Source: Kitasatospora aureofaciens
GTDB lineage: Bacteria; Actinomycetota; Actinomycetes; Streptomycetales; Streptomycetaceae
Assembly: GCA_000720845.1 (NCBI GenBank)
Contig: JODU01000013.1
Span: forward strand, 149,037 to 213,036
DNA: 64,000 nucleotides
Reading direction: 5' to 3'
The notes below the pieces were generated by a model. The model saw only the letters and a program-made list of their open reading frames with translations. It was not told the DNA's origin and ran no database searches. How positions within the stretch are numbered: the stretch's first letter is position 1; each line of letters opens with the position of its first letter. Shown in pieces: positions 32,903 through 41,284 of the stretch. The position numbers were made by a program, and so were the translations under genes.

Positions 32903-34270
32903 CTGAGTACCACCGTCCTCTCCGAGGCCGTGCCCGTCGTCCTGCTGCTGGGCGTCCTGGCCTTCGCGGTGCTGCGCCCCCGGGGGCTGCCGGAGGCGGT
33001 GGCCGCCGTGCCCGCCGCCGTGCTGGTCGTGGCGCTCGGCATGGTGTCCCCGCACGAGGCGTGGGAGCAGACCCGCACGCTGCTGCCGGTCGTCGTCTTC
33101 CTCGCGCTGGTGCTGATGCTGGCGTACCTGTGCGCCAAGGAGGGTCTGTTCGAGGCCGTCGGCGCGGTCGTGGCCCGCCGGTGCGGGGGAAGCCCGCGGC
33201 GGCTGCTGGCCGGGGTGTTCGCCGTGGCCTGCGCGGTCACGGCCGTGCTCAGTCTGGACGCCACCGCGGTCCTGCTCACCCCCGTGGTCCTGGCCACCGC
33301 GTCCCGGGCCGGGGCGCGGGCCCGCCCGCACGTGTACGCGACGGCACACCTGGCGAACTCCGCCTCGCTGCTCCTGCCGGTCTCCAATCTGACCAACCTG
33401 CTGGCGTTCGCGGCCAGCGGGCTGACCTTCACCCGGTTCGCCGCGCTGATGGCGCTGCCCTGGCTGGCGGCGATCGCCGTCGAGTACGCCGTGTTCCGCC
33501 GCTTCTTCCGCGCGGACCTGGCCGTGCCGGTGACCGCGGCCCCAGCGCGGGTCGGGCCGGTCCCCCTCGCTCCCGGGCCGGCCGGACCCGCCGGGCCCTC
33601 GGCCGCGAAGGCACCGGGCGGCGGCGCCGGTGGCGGGCCGAGCACGGTGGCCGCGCCGCCCACGCCTTCCGTGCCGCGTTTCACCGTGGTCGTCGTGACC
33701 CTGACCCTGGCCGGGTTCGCCGTGGCCTCACCGGCCGGGGTGGACCCCGCCTGGGCGGCGCTCGGCGGCGTGCTGGTGCTCGGGGTGCGGGCGCTGGCCC
33801 GGCGCCATGTCGGGCCCCGGGAGCTGGTGGGCGCCGCCGCGCCGCTGTTCTGCCTGTTCGTGCTGGCCCTCGGCATCGTGGTGCAGGGGGTGGTGGCGGG
33901 CCCGGCGGCGACCGGGCTCGGGCGGCTGCTGCCGGACGGGGACGCGCTGCCGGCACTGCTCGCGGTGGCGGCGGTCGCCGCGGTGCTGGCCAACGTGGTC
34001 AACAACCTGCCCGCCGTACTCGCCCTGCTCCCGCTGGCCGCGCCCGGCGGGCCGGGCCAGGTCCTCGCCGTACTGATCGGTGTGAACCTGGGCCCCAACC
34101 TGACCTACGTCGGTTCGCTGGCCACCCTGCTGTGGCGGCGCATCCTGCACCGGCACGGCGTGGAGGTGGAGCTCGGCCGGTTCACCGCGCTGGGGCTGCT
34201 CACCGTGCCGGCCACGGTCGCCGCCTCGACGGTGGCCCTGTGGGGGGCGCTGCGCGTCATCGGCGCCTGA
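32903..34270 (+). CDS. ArsB/NhaD or SLC13-type membrane transporter
   Basis: 455 aa, about 11 membrane segments in two halves joined by a Pro/Gly-rich loop (about 205-255). VFLALVLMLAYLCAKEGLF, LSLDATAVLLTPVVLATA, SASLLLPVSNLTNLLAF and NVVNNLPAVLALLP are the repeated hairpin motifs of the ion transporter superfamily that includes ArsB. It could export arsenite or move another anion; no ars genes are adjacent. The reading frame suggests a CTG start at 32903 placed 5 nt after GGAGGAG; the next in-frame GTG (32930) has no ribosome site. Confidence 0.85.
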   Translation: MSTTVLSEAVPVVLLLGVLAFAVLRPRGLPEAVAAVPAAVLVVALGMVSPHEAWEQTRTLLPVVVFLALVLMLAYLCAKEGLFEAVGAVVARRCGGSPRRLLAGVFAVACAVTAVLSLDATAVLLTPVVLATASRAGARARPHVYATAHLANSASLLLPVSNLTNLLAFAASGLTFTRFAALMALPWLAAIAVEYAVFRRFFRADLAVPVTAAPARVGPVPLAPGPAGPAGPSAAKAPGGGAGGGPSTVAAPPTPSVPRFTVVVVTLTLAGFAVASPAGVDPAWAALGGVLVLGVRALARRHVGPRELVGAAAPLFCLFVLALGIVVQGVVAGPAATGLGRLLPDGDALPALLAVAAVAAVLANVVNNLPAVLALLPLAAPGGPGQVLAVLIGVNLGPNLTYVGSLATLLWRRILHRHGVEVELGRFTALGLLTVPATVAASTVALWGALRVIGA

Positions 34271-34310
34271 TGCCCGGGGCGCCGCCGCGTACGGGAGGTC
34301 CGCTCACCGG

Positions 34311-35078
34311 TCACTGGGTCGCCACGACGAGGCAGCGCCTCAGTTCCGCCACGGCCCGGGGATCGCCCTCGACCGTCACCTCGCGGTCCCCTTCGGCTCC
34401 CGCCCGGTTCCAGAGCGAGCGCAGCACGCCCTCCGGGGTGCCGCTCAGCGTCACGTCGGCCGTGCCGTCGCCCGCGCCGTCCGTGACGGTGAACTCCCCC
34501 GGTCCGGTCCGCACCCGCCATGCCGCGTCGTCGCCGGCCCGCACCAGGAACGTACGGCCCGGCGAGCCGTCCAGGATCCCGGCGAAGTAGTCGCCCCACT
34601 CGGCCACGGCGTAGGCGGCGAAGACCTTGAGCAGTTCGTCGACGCCGTCCACGGCGAGGTCGTCCGGTACGGCGGTGACGGGACGTCCGGTGGCGAGTTC
34701 GGCGTCGATGCGGTGGACGACGGTCTCCTGCGCCATCCGCCGGATCCAGAAGCCGACGCTCCGGTCGGGGCCGTACCAGGTGCCGGCCGGGTCCTCGGGG
34801 GCGCGGGTGGCGAACTCGGCGCGCAGTGCGGTGTAGCCGCGGTCGAGCAGCGCCGTGGGCGCCACCTCGGCGAACTCCTCGGGCGGCCAGGGCTCGGGCT
34901 CCGCGCCGTCGCGCACGGCGGCGGCCTTGTGCAGGTAGACCTCGCCGACGTGGCGGGTCAGGTCGGCGACCGTCCAGCCGGGACAGGTCGGCACCGGGGC
35001 CTCGGCGTCGGTCTCCACGACGGCCCGCAGCCGGTCGTGGTCGGCCGCGAGGCAGTCGAGGAAGCGGGTGAACTCCAT
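34311..35078 (-). CDS. Maleylpyruvate isomerase-fold protein (mycothiol-dependent, DinB superfamily)
   Basis: 255 aa. N-terminal DinB-like bundle with LAADHDRLRAV, PTCPGWTVADLTRHVGEVY and the FWIRRMAQETVVHRIDAE helix carrying the metal His; the C-terminal domain (about 160-255) is the usual alpha/beta MDMPI_C. This family uses mycothiol as cofactor in actinobacteria. A TTGGCT box lies 8 nt before the ATG and no Shine-Dalgarno is seen, so the mRNA may be leaderless. Substrate unknown. Confidence 0.88.
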   Translation of the reverse strand: MEFTRFLDCLAADHDRLRAVVETDAEAPVPTCPGWTVADLTRHVGEVYLHKAAAVRDGAEPEPWPPEEFAEVAPTALLDRGYTALRAEFATRAPEDPAGTWYGPDRSVGFWIRRMAQETVVHRIDAELATGRPVTAVPDDLAVDGVDELLKVFAAYAVAEWGDYFAGILDGSPGRTFLVRAGDDAAWRVRTGPGEFTVTDGAGDGTADVTLSGTPEGVLRSLWNRAGAEGDREVTVEGDPRAVAELRRCLVVATQ

Positions 35079-35164
35079 GCCGTCGAGCCAAACACACGTT
35101 CAGGTCCGGGACACGGTGTTTTCCACGCGCGACAGCCCGGTGCGCGCGACAGCGCCCGGGACGT

Positions 35165-35500
35165 TCAGTCCTGTTCCTCGACGATGTCCTTCAGCACGCT
35201 CGTCGCTCCCATGCCGTTGGGCCAGCCGGAGTAGAACGCCAGGTGCAGCAGCGCCTCCTTCAGCTCCTCGTCGGTGACGCCGTTCCGGCGGGCGAAGGCG
35301 AGGTGGAACCGCAGCTGGTCCGTCTTCCCGAGCGCGGTCAGCGCGGCGACGGTGACGAGGCTGCGGTCGCGCCGGGACAGGCCCTCACGCTCCCAGACCT
35401 CGTCGAAGAGGACCCTGTCGGTGTAATGGACCATCCCCGGGGCGAAGTCTCCGAAGGCGTTCTTCCCGCCGCTCCAGCCGGGGCTCGTGTTCTCGGCCAT
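35165..35500 (-). CDS. Carboxymuconolactone decarboxylase family protein
   Basis: 111 aa, one CMD domain: RDRSLVTVAALTALGKTDQLRFHLAFARRNGVTDEELKEALLHLAFYSGWPNG. It lacks the CxxC of AhpD, so it is closer to CMD proper; oxidoreductase or decarboxylase role uncertain. Divergent from the cupin-AKR operon, 152 nt apart, and such CMD-cupin-AKR sets often travel together. Confidence 0.9.
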   Translation of the reverse strand: MAENTSPGWSGGKNAFGDFAPGMVHYTDRVLFDEVWEREGLSRRDRSLVTVAALTALGKTDQLRFHLAFARRNGVTDEELKEALLHLAFYSGWPNGMGATSVLKDIVEEQD

Positions 35501-35639
35501 GGTCTCTCCCTACCTGGGTCGACGTCCGTCGACCCATCCTCGAAGGTGCGAGGCCAAGGACACCACCGGACAGGCCGGACGAGGGAGTCACCGGTGAAGG
35601 ACGTACTGGCAGGGCACCCCTCACCGCGGCCGCGCGGCT

Positions 35640-35645
35640 TAGCGT
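35640..35645 (+). promoter_or_regulatory. -10 box for a leaderless cupin mRNA
   Basis: TAGCGT followed by 7 nt and the ATG. The only purine-rich run (GGAAGG) is 1 nt from the ATG, too close to serve as a ribosome site, which supports leaderless initiation. Confidence 0.6.
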
Positions 35646-35652
35646 GGAAGGC

Positions 35653-36105
35653 ATGGACGCCAGCAACGAGATGACCGTCGACGGATTCGACCAGATCTTC
35701 CCGCTCGGGGAGAAGAACGACGCCTTCGCGCAGTACTTCACCGGCCAGAGCTACCTGGCTCCGCTCGCCTCGGGGAGCGTTCCGGTCAGCAACGTCTCCT
35801 TCGAGCCGGGCTGCCGCAACAACTGGCACATCCACCACGGCACGGGCGGCGGCGGTGACCAGGTCCTGCTGTGCACGGCGGGCAGCGGCTGGTACCAGGC
35901 CGAGGGCGAGGAGCCGGTCAGCATGGAGCCGGGCACGGTGATCCGCGTCCCGGCGGGCACGAAGCACTGGCACGGCGCGAAGGCCGACTCGTGGTTCTCC
36001 CACATCGCCTTCATCACCCCTGGCGAAGACGTCAGCAACGAATGGCTCGAACCCGTCACCGACGAGGCGTACGGCGAGCTGCCGAGGAACGGAGCGCACG
36101 CATGA
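35653..36105 (+). CDS. Cupin-domain protein
   Basis: 150 aa. Cupin motif 1 as NNWHIHHGTGGGGDQVLLC with metal ligands in HIHH and a Gln/Asp pair; motif 2 VIRVPAGTKHWHGA. Similar cupins accompany CMD and AKR genes. ATG 35653 was chosen because TAGCGT lies exactly 7 nt upstream, consistent with a leaderless transcript. Its stop overlaps the AKR start (ATGA). Confidence 0.88.
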   Translation: MDASNEMTVDGFDQIFPLGEKNDAFAQYFTGQSYLAPLASGSVPVSNVSFEPGCRNNWHIHHGTGGGGDQVLLCTAGSGWYQAEGEEPVSMEPGTVIRVPAGTKHWHGAKADSWFSHIAFITPGEDVSNEWLEPVTDEAYGELPRNGAHA

Positions 36106-36959
36106 CAGTCCTGGACGAGACCTACGCGCTGTCCAACGGCGTCGAGATCCCCAAACTGGGGCTCGGCACCTGGTTCATCGACGACGACCGGGCGGCCGAG
36201 GCGGTCCGCGCGGCCGTGGGGATCGGCTACCGCAACATCGACACCGCCCAGGCCTACGGCAACGAGCGCGGCGTCGGCGAGGGCGTGCGCACCGCCGGAG
36301 TGCCCCGTGACGAGCTGTTCGTCTCGACCAAGCTCGCCGCCGAGATCAAGGACTACGACCGGGCGGTCGACGCGATCGACGGGTCCCTGGAGAAACTCGG
36401 GACCGAGTACATCGACCTGATGCTCATCCACAGTCCGCAGCCGTGGGACGACTTCCGCGGCGGCGACTACGCCGAGGGCAACCGCGCGGCGTGGCGCGCC
36501 CTGGAGGAGGCGTACCAAAGCGGCCGGATCCGCTCCATCGGGGTGTCCAACTTCCAGCAGGAGGACCTGGAGAACGTCCTGCGGGACGCGAAGGTCGTGC
36601 CGCACGTGAACCAGCTGCTCGTCCACGCCGGCAACACCCCCTCGCAGCTGCTGGACTACTGCGAGGGCAAGCAGATCCTCGTCGAGGCGTACTCGCCGAT
36701 CGCACACGGAGCGATCCTGGAGAACGCCGAGGTCCGGGCGATGGCGGACAAGTACGGGGTGTCCGTCCCGCAGCTGTGCATCCGCTACACCCTGCAGCTG
36801 GGCACGGTGTCGCTGCCCAAGACGGCGAACCCCGAGCACATGCGGGCCAACGCCGAGGTCGACTTCGAGATCTCCGGCGACGACATGGACGCCCTGCGGG
36901 GCCTGCGCGACGTGGACTACGGCGAACACAGCGCGTTCCCGGTCTACAGCGGCAAGTGA
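36102..36959 (+). CDS. Aldo/keto reductase
   Basis: 285 aa AKR barrel. Catalytic Asp/Tyr in NIDTAQAYGNERGVG, Lys in VSTKLAAE, His in LMLIHSPQPW; cofactor segment SLPKTANPEHMRAN near residue 245. NADPH-dependent carbonyl reduction. ATG 36102 overlaps the cupin stop, so the two are coupled. Resembles 2,5-diketo-gluconate reductase-type AKRs; physiological substrate unknown. Confidence 0.92.
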   Translation: MTVLDETYALSNGVEIPKLGLGTWFIDDDRAAEAVRAAVGIGYRNIDTAQAYGNERGVGEGVRTAGVPRDELFVSTKLAAEIKDYDRAVDAIDGSLEKLGTEYIDLMLIHSPQPWDDFRGGDYAEGNRAAWRALEEAYQSGRIRSIGVSNFQQEDLENVLRDAKVVPHVNQLLVHAGNTPSQLLDYCEGKQILVEAYSPIAHGAILENAEVRAMADKYGVSVPQLCIRYTLQLGTVSLPKTANPEHMRANAEVDFEISGDDMDALRGLRDVDYGEHSAFPVYSGK

Positions 36960-37027
36960 CGCCGGAGGGCACCGGTCGAGCGGGTGCCTGTCCCGCTCTC
37001 AGCCGCGCCCCCGCGTGCGGTCCGCGC

Positions 37028-37351
37028 TCACCACGCCGGGCTGGGGACCGCGGGGCGGCGGACCGCCTCGGCCGCGTCCCGCAGGTGGAGGGCGACGGAG
37101 ATCAGTGATCGCAGTGCCGAGGGCCGCAGGCTCTGGGCGCTCTCGGCGGCCAGCACCAGCAGACAGCCGGCGGCCTGCTCGACGACCGGCACGGAGAACG
37201 CGAAGTCGTCGCCGTCGGCCCCGCGGAAGGCGCGCCACGGCGTGGCGGCACCGTCGATGGCCTTGTGCACCGCCTGTTCGAGATGGTGCGCGGCCTGCTG
37301 GCACACGGAGGCGGGCAGGACGATGGTCCGGTGAAACGCTGAACTGGTCAT
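37028..37351 (-). CDS. Hypothetical protein
   Basis: 107 aa from ATG 37349-37351 with GGGGGAG about 10 nt upstream. Two helices flank a short strand segment: RTIVLPASVCQQAAHHLEQAVHKAIDG, FAFSVPVVEQAAGCLLVLAAESAQSL, LRSLISVALHLRDAAEAV. No known motif. Codon use is ordinary for the window, and it may be a small cytoplasmic regulator. Not recognised. Confidence 0.55.
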   Translation of the reverse strand: MTSSAFHRTIVLPASVCQQAAHHLEQAVHKAIDGAATPWRAFRGADGDDFAFSVPVVEQAAGCLLVLAAESAQSLRPSALRSLISVALHLRDAAEAVRRPAVPSPAW

Positions 37352-37609
37352 AGTCCCATTGCTCCCCCGCCCCCGGGTTGCCCGATCGGCGCACGGGGCG
37401 GATTTCACCGTGTCGGCGGCAGCCGGGCCACGCCGCGGCCACGCGACCTCGCGCCTGACTGCGGCCCCGGCCGACCGCCGCACCTGCCCGGTTCGGTGAG
37501 GGCGGCGTCCCGCGTGCGAGGCCGAGCCGGCCGGCCTGGCACGCGCCCGTCCGCTGCCGCGCGGCCCTGGTCGGCCGTGGCGTGGGCGCACTCGGGCGCG
37601 GCCGGGTCC

Positions 37610-37615
37610 TAGGGT
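37610..37615 (+). promoter_or_regulatory. -10 box for a leaderless kinase mRNA
   Basis: TAGGGT followed by exactly 7 nt and ATG 37623, with no ribosome site between. It selects ATG 37623 over GTG 37617. Confidence 0.6.
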
Positions 37616-37622
37616 CGTGCGT

Positions 37623-38492
37623 ATGTGTTCCCTCAGCTCGTCCTCGGCCGTCGCGGCCCGGTTCACCGGGCGGGCGGTGATCGGTGAGCGCTCGTTGTCC
37701 GGGGGGCTCACCGAGGTCGGCCTCGACGACGGGCGCACCGTGGTGGTCAAGTTCGCGGAGGATCCTGGTGCGGCGCGCGCCGAGGCCGCGGGGCTGCGCT
37801 GGCTGGCCGGGGCCGGGACGGTGCCGATCCCCGCGGTGCACGGCGTGGACGAGCGCGCGCTGGTCACCGACCGGGTGGCGCGCGGGCCGGCGAGTGCGGA
37901 GGCGGCGGTCCGGTTCGGACGGGATCTGGCCGGGCTGCACGCCGCCGGGGCACCGGCGTTCGGTGCCGCGCCGCCCGGCGGGCCCGAGGAGGCGTACATC
38001 GGGCGGGCCCCGATGCGCAATGTCACCGGGGACGACTGGCCCCGCTGGTACGCCGCGCACCGCGTGCTGCCGTATCTGCGCCTCGCGGTCGACGCCGGCA
38101 CCGTCCTGGCGGCCGAGGCGGCCGATGTCGAGCGGGTCTGCGAGCGGCTGCCCGAGCTGGCGGGCCCCGCCGAGCGGCCGGCCCGGCTGCACGGCGACCT
38201 GTGGAACGGCAACGTGCTGTGGGGCACCGACGGACACGTCCACCTCATCGACCCGGCCGCGCACGGCGGGCACCGGGAGACCGACCTGGCGATGCTGCGC
38301 CTCTTCGGCTGTCCGCACCTGGAGCGGATCCTGGCGGGCTACGAGGAGACCGCGCCGCTCGCCGACGGCTGGTCCGCCCGCGTCGGCGTGCACCAGCTCT
38401 TCCCGCTGCTCGTGCACGCGGTGCTGTTCGGCCGCGGTTACGCCGAGCAGGCCCTCGCGGCGGCCCGGGCGGCACTGCGGCACCTCGGATGA
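37623..38492 (+). CDS. Fructosamine kinase/aminoglycoside phosphotransferase-like protein
   Basis: 289 aa. Family features: VVVKFAEDPGAARAEAAGLRWL with the ATP-binding Lys and Glu, the catalytic loop RLHGDLWNGNVLWG, and HLIDPAAHGGHRETDLAML with the metal-binding Asp. It probably repairs glycated amines by phosphorylation. ATG 37623 lies 7 nt after TAGGGT, so the transcript is probably leaderless. It precedes the TetR operon by 122 nt. Confidence 0.9.
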   Translation: MCSLSSSSAVAARFTGRAVIGERSLSGGLTEVGLDDGRTVVVKFAEDPGAARAEAAGLRWLAGAGTVPIPAVHGVDERALVTDRVARGPASAEAAVRFGRDLAGLHAAGAPAFGAAPPGGPEEAYIGRAPMRNVTGDDWPRWYAAHRVLPYLRLAVDAGTVLAAEAADVERVCERLPELAGPAERPARLHGDLWNGNVLWGTDGHVHLIDPAAHGGHRETDLAMLRLFGCPHLERILAGYEETAPLADGWSARVGVHQLFPLLVHAVLFGRGYAEQALAAARAALRHLG

Positions 38493-38541
38493 GAGCGGCA
38501 CGCACCGTCTGTGCCGTGCGGTGCTCGGCATCCCCACCTCG

Positions 38542-38592
38542 GTGTCCCACCGGGTCACATGTCCCAACGGGTCACATGTCCCACTGGGACAT
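38542..38592. promoter_or_regulatory. Three abutting 17-bp operator repeats upstream of the TetR gene
   Basis: GTGTCCCACCGGGTCAC (38542), ATGTCCCAACGGGTCAC (38559) and ATGTCCCACTGGGACAT (38576) follow each other with no gap. The third has perfect 8-bp arms (ATGTCCCA/TGGGACAT) around one base; the first two are imperfect dyads. The array ends 22 nt before the tetR ATG and overlaps the -35 region. Confidence 0.85.
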
Positions 38593-38601
38593 TTCCGGGT
38601 G

Positions 38602-38607
38602 TACGCT
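38602..38607 (+). promoter_or_regulatory. -10 box for a leaderless TetR mRNA
   Basis: TACGCT with a 7-nt gap to ATG 38615. GGAGG is present but only 1 nt before the ATG, so leaderless initiation is more likely. Confidence 0.55.
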
Positions 38608-38614
38608 CGGAGGC

Positions 38615-39283
38615 ATGACGGCAACGGAGCCCTCCCCCGCCACCGAGGACCGGCGGCAGCGCAAGGCGCGGCAGACCCGCGACGCGCTGGCCGCCGCCGC
38701 CTGCGACCTGATCCTGGAACGCGGGTCGGCGGCGACCACGGTGGAGGCGATCGCCGAGCGCGCGGACGTCACGCGCCGCACGTTCAGCCGGCACTTCGCC
38801 GGGAAGGAGGACGCGGCGCTCGACTTCGTCCGCCGGGACGGCGACCGGATCAACGCGCTGCTGCGCTCCCGCCCCGCCGAGGAGCCGCCCCTGCTGGCCT
38901 ATCGCAGGGCCGTGCGGGACTGGCTGGCCGACCGGGAGGACCCGGCGTGGCACGTGCGTCCGCGGATGCGCCGCCTGCTGGCCCTGGCCGACACCGAGCC
39001 CGGACTGTTCGCCGCCTACCAGCGCCTCCGGGTCGACGCCCAGGAGGAGTCGATCCGCATCGTCGCCGCCCGGCTCGGCGGCGACGACGACCGGGACGTG
39101 CGCCCGGCCGCCGTCGTCGACGCCGCGGCCGGGGTCCTGATCGCCGCCCTGCGCCTGTGGGCGCGCGGCGACGAGGGGAACTCGGGACCCGCAGACCTCG
39201 CCGCCCTCGTGGAGCGGGCCTACGACGCCCTGATCTCGGAGGCCGCGGCCGCGACCCCCGACAGCACCACCACCGAAGAGTGA
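38615..39283 (+). CDS. TetR-family regulator
   Basis: 222 aa. N-terminal HTH: TRDALAAAACDLILERGSAATTVEAIAERADVTRRTFSRHFAGKEDAALDF; ligand-binding C-terminus helical. Preceded by three abutting 17-bp repeats that probably are its own operators. First gene of a likely operon with SDR (11 nt downstream) and ADH. It likely represses this operon until a small carbonyl or alcohol ligand is present; the ligand is unknown. Confidence 0.9.
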   Translation: MTATEPSPATEDRRQRKARQTRDALAAAACDLILERGSAATTVEAIAERADVTRRTFSRHFAGKEDAALDFVRRDGDRINALLRSRPAEEPPLLAYRRAVRDWLADREDPAWHVRPRMRRLLALADTEPGLFAAYQRLRVDAQEESIRIVAARLGGDDDRDVRPAAVVDAAAGVLIAALRLWARGDEGNSGPADLAALVERAYDALISEAAAATPDSTTTEE

Positions 39284-39293
39284 GAACCGCATC

Positions 39294-40082
39294 ATGAGCA
39301 CCACCGGCACCACCCCCGCCAACGGCCACGCCGCCGAGTTCGCCGGGCGTACCGCCCTCGTCACCGGCGCCGCCTCCGGCATCGGCCTGGCCACCGCCCG
39401 CCGGCTCGGCGCCGGCGGCGCCCGGGTCGTCGTCGCCGACTACAACGCCGAGGGCGCCGAGAAGGCCGCCGCCGACCTGAGGGCCGAGGGCGTCGAGGCC
39501 GCAGCCGTCGAGCTGGACGTCACCCGTCCGGAGTCCGTCGAGGCGGCCGTCGGGTTCACCGTCGACACGTTCGGCGCGCTGGACCTCGCCGTCAACAACG
39601 CCGGCATCGGCGGCCCCAGCGCCCCGACCGGCGAGTACGACGTGGAGGCCTACCAGCGCGTCGTGCGCACCAACCTGGACGGCGTCTTCTACTCGATGCG
39701 CTACGAACTGCCCGCCCTCGAGGCGGCCGGCAAGGGCGGCGCCATCGTCAACGTCGCCTCCATCCTCGGCTCGGTCGGCTTCGCGGGCTCCCCCGCCTAC
39801 GTCGCCGCCAAGCACGGCGTGGTCGGGCTGACCAAGGCGGCCGCCGCCGAGTACGCCGCCCGGGGCATCCGGATCAACGCGGTCGGCCCGGGCTTCATCG
39901 ACACCCCGCTGCTCAAGACCATGGACGAGGCCGCCTACAACGGCCTGGTCGCCCTGCACCCGGCCGGCCGTCTCGGACGCGCCGAGGAGGTCGCCGAGCT
40001 GATCGCCTTCCTGCTGTCGGACCGCGCCTCCTTCGTCGCCGGCAGCTACCACCTGGTCGACGGCGCCTACACCGCCGTCTGA
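39294..40082 (+). CDS. Short-chain dehydrogenase
   Basis: 262 aa classical SDR. Cofactor motif TGAASGIG near residue 25, DVTRP and NNAGIG, catalytic Ser in NVASILGS and Tyr-Lys in AYVAAKHG, and the usual GPGFIDTPL loop. NAD(P)-dependent alcohol/ketone interconversion. 10-nt gap after tetR, so co-transcribed and probably repressed by that regulator. Confidence 0.92.
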   Translation: MSTTGTTPANGHAAEFAGRTALVTGAASGIGLATARRLGAGGARVVVADYNAEGAEKAAADLRAEGVEAAAVELDVTRPESVEAAVGFTVDTFGALDLAVNNAGIGGPSAPTGEYDVEAYQRVVRTNLDGVFYSMRYELPALEAAGKGGAIVNVASILGSVGFAGSPAYVAAKHGVVGLTKAAAAEYAARGIRINAVGPGFIDTPLLKTMDEAAYNGLVALHPAGRLGRAEEVAELIAFLLSDRASFVAGSYHLVDGAYTAV

Positions 40083-40127
40083 CCAGCGCCCACCCGCCCC
40101 GGGGGGAGAGAACGAAGGAGTTCGATC

Positions 40128-41168
40128 ATGAAGGCACTTCAGTACCGCACCATCGGGGCCCCGCCCGAGGTCGTCACGGTCCCGGACCCGGAACCGGGCC
40201 CCGGCCAGGTGCTGTTGAAGGTGACCGCGGCCGGAGTCTGCCACTCCGACATCGCGGTGATGAGCTGGCCCGCCGAGGGCTTCCCGTACGAGCTGCCGCT
40301 CACCCTCGGCCACGAGGGCGTCGGCACCGTGGCCGCGCTCGGCGCCGGCGTGACCGGGCTCGCCGAGGGCGACGCGGTCGCCGTGTACGGCCCCTGGGGC
40401 TGCGGCACCTGCGCCAAGTGCGCGGAGGGCAAGGAGAACTACTGCCTGCGCGCCGACGAGCTGGGCATCCGCCCGCCCGGGCTCGGCCGCCCCGGCTCGA
40501 TGGCGGAGTACCTGCTGATCGACGACCCCCGGCACCTGGTCCCGCTCGACGGGCTCGACCCGGTCGCTGCGGTGCCGCTCACCGACGCCGGACTGACGCC
40601 GTACCACGCGATCAAGCAGTCGCTGCCCAAGCTGGTCCCCGGCTCGACCGCGGTGGTCATCGGCACCGGCGGTCTCGGCCACGTCGCCATCCAGCTGCTG
40701 CGCGCCCTGACGTCCGCCCGGGTGGTCGCCCTGGACGTCAGCGAGGAGAAGCTGCGCCTCGCCCGCGCGGTGGGCGCGCACGAGGCGGTGCTGTCGGACG
40801 CGAAGGCCGCGGACGCCGTGCGCGAACTCACCGGCGGCCTCGGCGCCGAGGCCGTGTTCGACTTCGTCGGCGTGGCGCCCACGGTGAAGACCGCCGGGGC
40901 CGTCGCGGCCGTCGAGGGCGATGTCACCCTGGTCGGCATCGGCGGCGGATCGCTGCCCGTCGGCTTCGGCGTACTGCCGTTCGAGGTGTCGGTCAACGCC
41001 CCGTACTGGGGCAGCCGCAGCGAGCTGATCGAGGTGCTGAACCTGGCCCGCTCGGGTGCCGTGTCGGTGCACACCGAGACGTACTCCCTGGACGACGCCC
41101 CGCTCGCCTACGAGCGGCTGCACCAGGGCAAGGTCAACGGCCGCGCGGTGATCCTGCCCCACGGCTGA
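40128..41168 (+). CDS. Zinc-dependent alcohol dehydrogenase
   Basis: 346 aa MDR enzyme. Catalytic zinc ligands Cys in GVCHSD and His in GHEGVGTV; structural-zinc lobe with GCGTCAKCAEGKENYC (four Cys); cofactor motif GTGGLGHVAIQLLRAL near residue 180. NAD(P)-dependent oxidation of an alcohol. 45 nt after the SDR gene with AAGGAG upstream. The terminator at 41177-41213 ends the tetR-SDR-ADH operon. Confidence 0.92.
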   Translation: MKALQYRTIGAPPEVVTVPDPEPGPGQVLLKVTAAGVCHSDIAVMSWPAEGFPYELPLTLGHEGVGTVAALGAGVTGLAEGDAVAVYGPWGCGTCAKCAEGKENYCLRADELGIRPPGLGRPGSMAEYLLIDDPRHLVPLDGLDPVAAVPLTDAGLTPYHAIKQSLPKLVPGSTAVVIGTGGLGHVAIQLLRALTSARVVALDVSEEKLRLARAVGAHEAVLSDAKAADAVRELTGGLGAEAVFDFVGVAPTVKTAGAVAAVEGDVTLVGIGGGSLPVGFGVLPFEVSVNAPYWGSRSELIEVLNLARSGAVSVHTETYSLDDAPLAYERLHQGKVNGRAVILPHG

Positions 41169-41176
41169 CCGGCCGA

Positions 41177-41213
41177 GGGGGCGCGACCGGTCCCCCGTTC
41201 CGGTCGTGCCCCC
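41177..41213 (+). terminator. Terminator of the TetR-SDR-ADH operon
   Basis: 14-bp stem (GGGGGCGCGACCGG with CCGGTCGTGCCCCC, one mismatch) around a 9-nt loop, 8 nt after the ADH stop. Confidence 0.8.
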
Positions 41214-41284
41214 GTCGCGTCGAACCTACGTGGACGGTGCGCCGTTGTGAATCGTGCCGATGCCCGCTGCCGGGCCCGGAGGAC

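Noticed and set aside
35871..36101. Upstream extension of the first aldo/keto reductase into the cupin gene.
   Set aside because: The extension reads the cupin gene in another frame and is Arg/Gly-rich; ATG 36102 with ATGA overlap fits the AKR barrel start.
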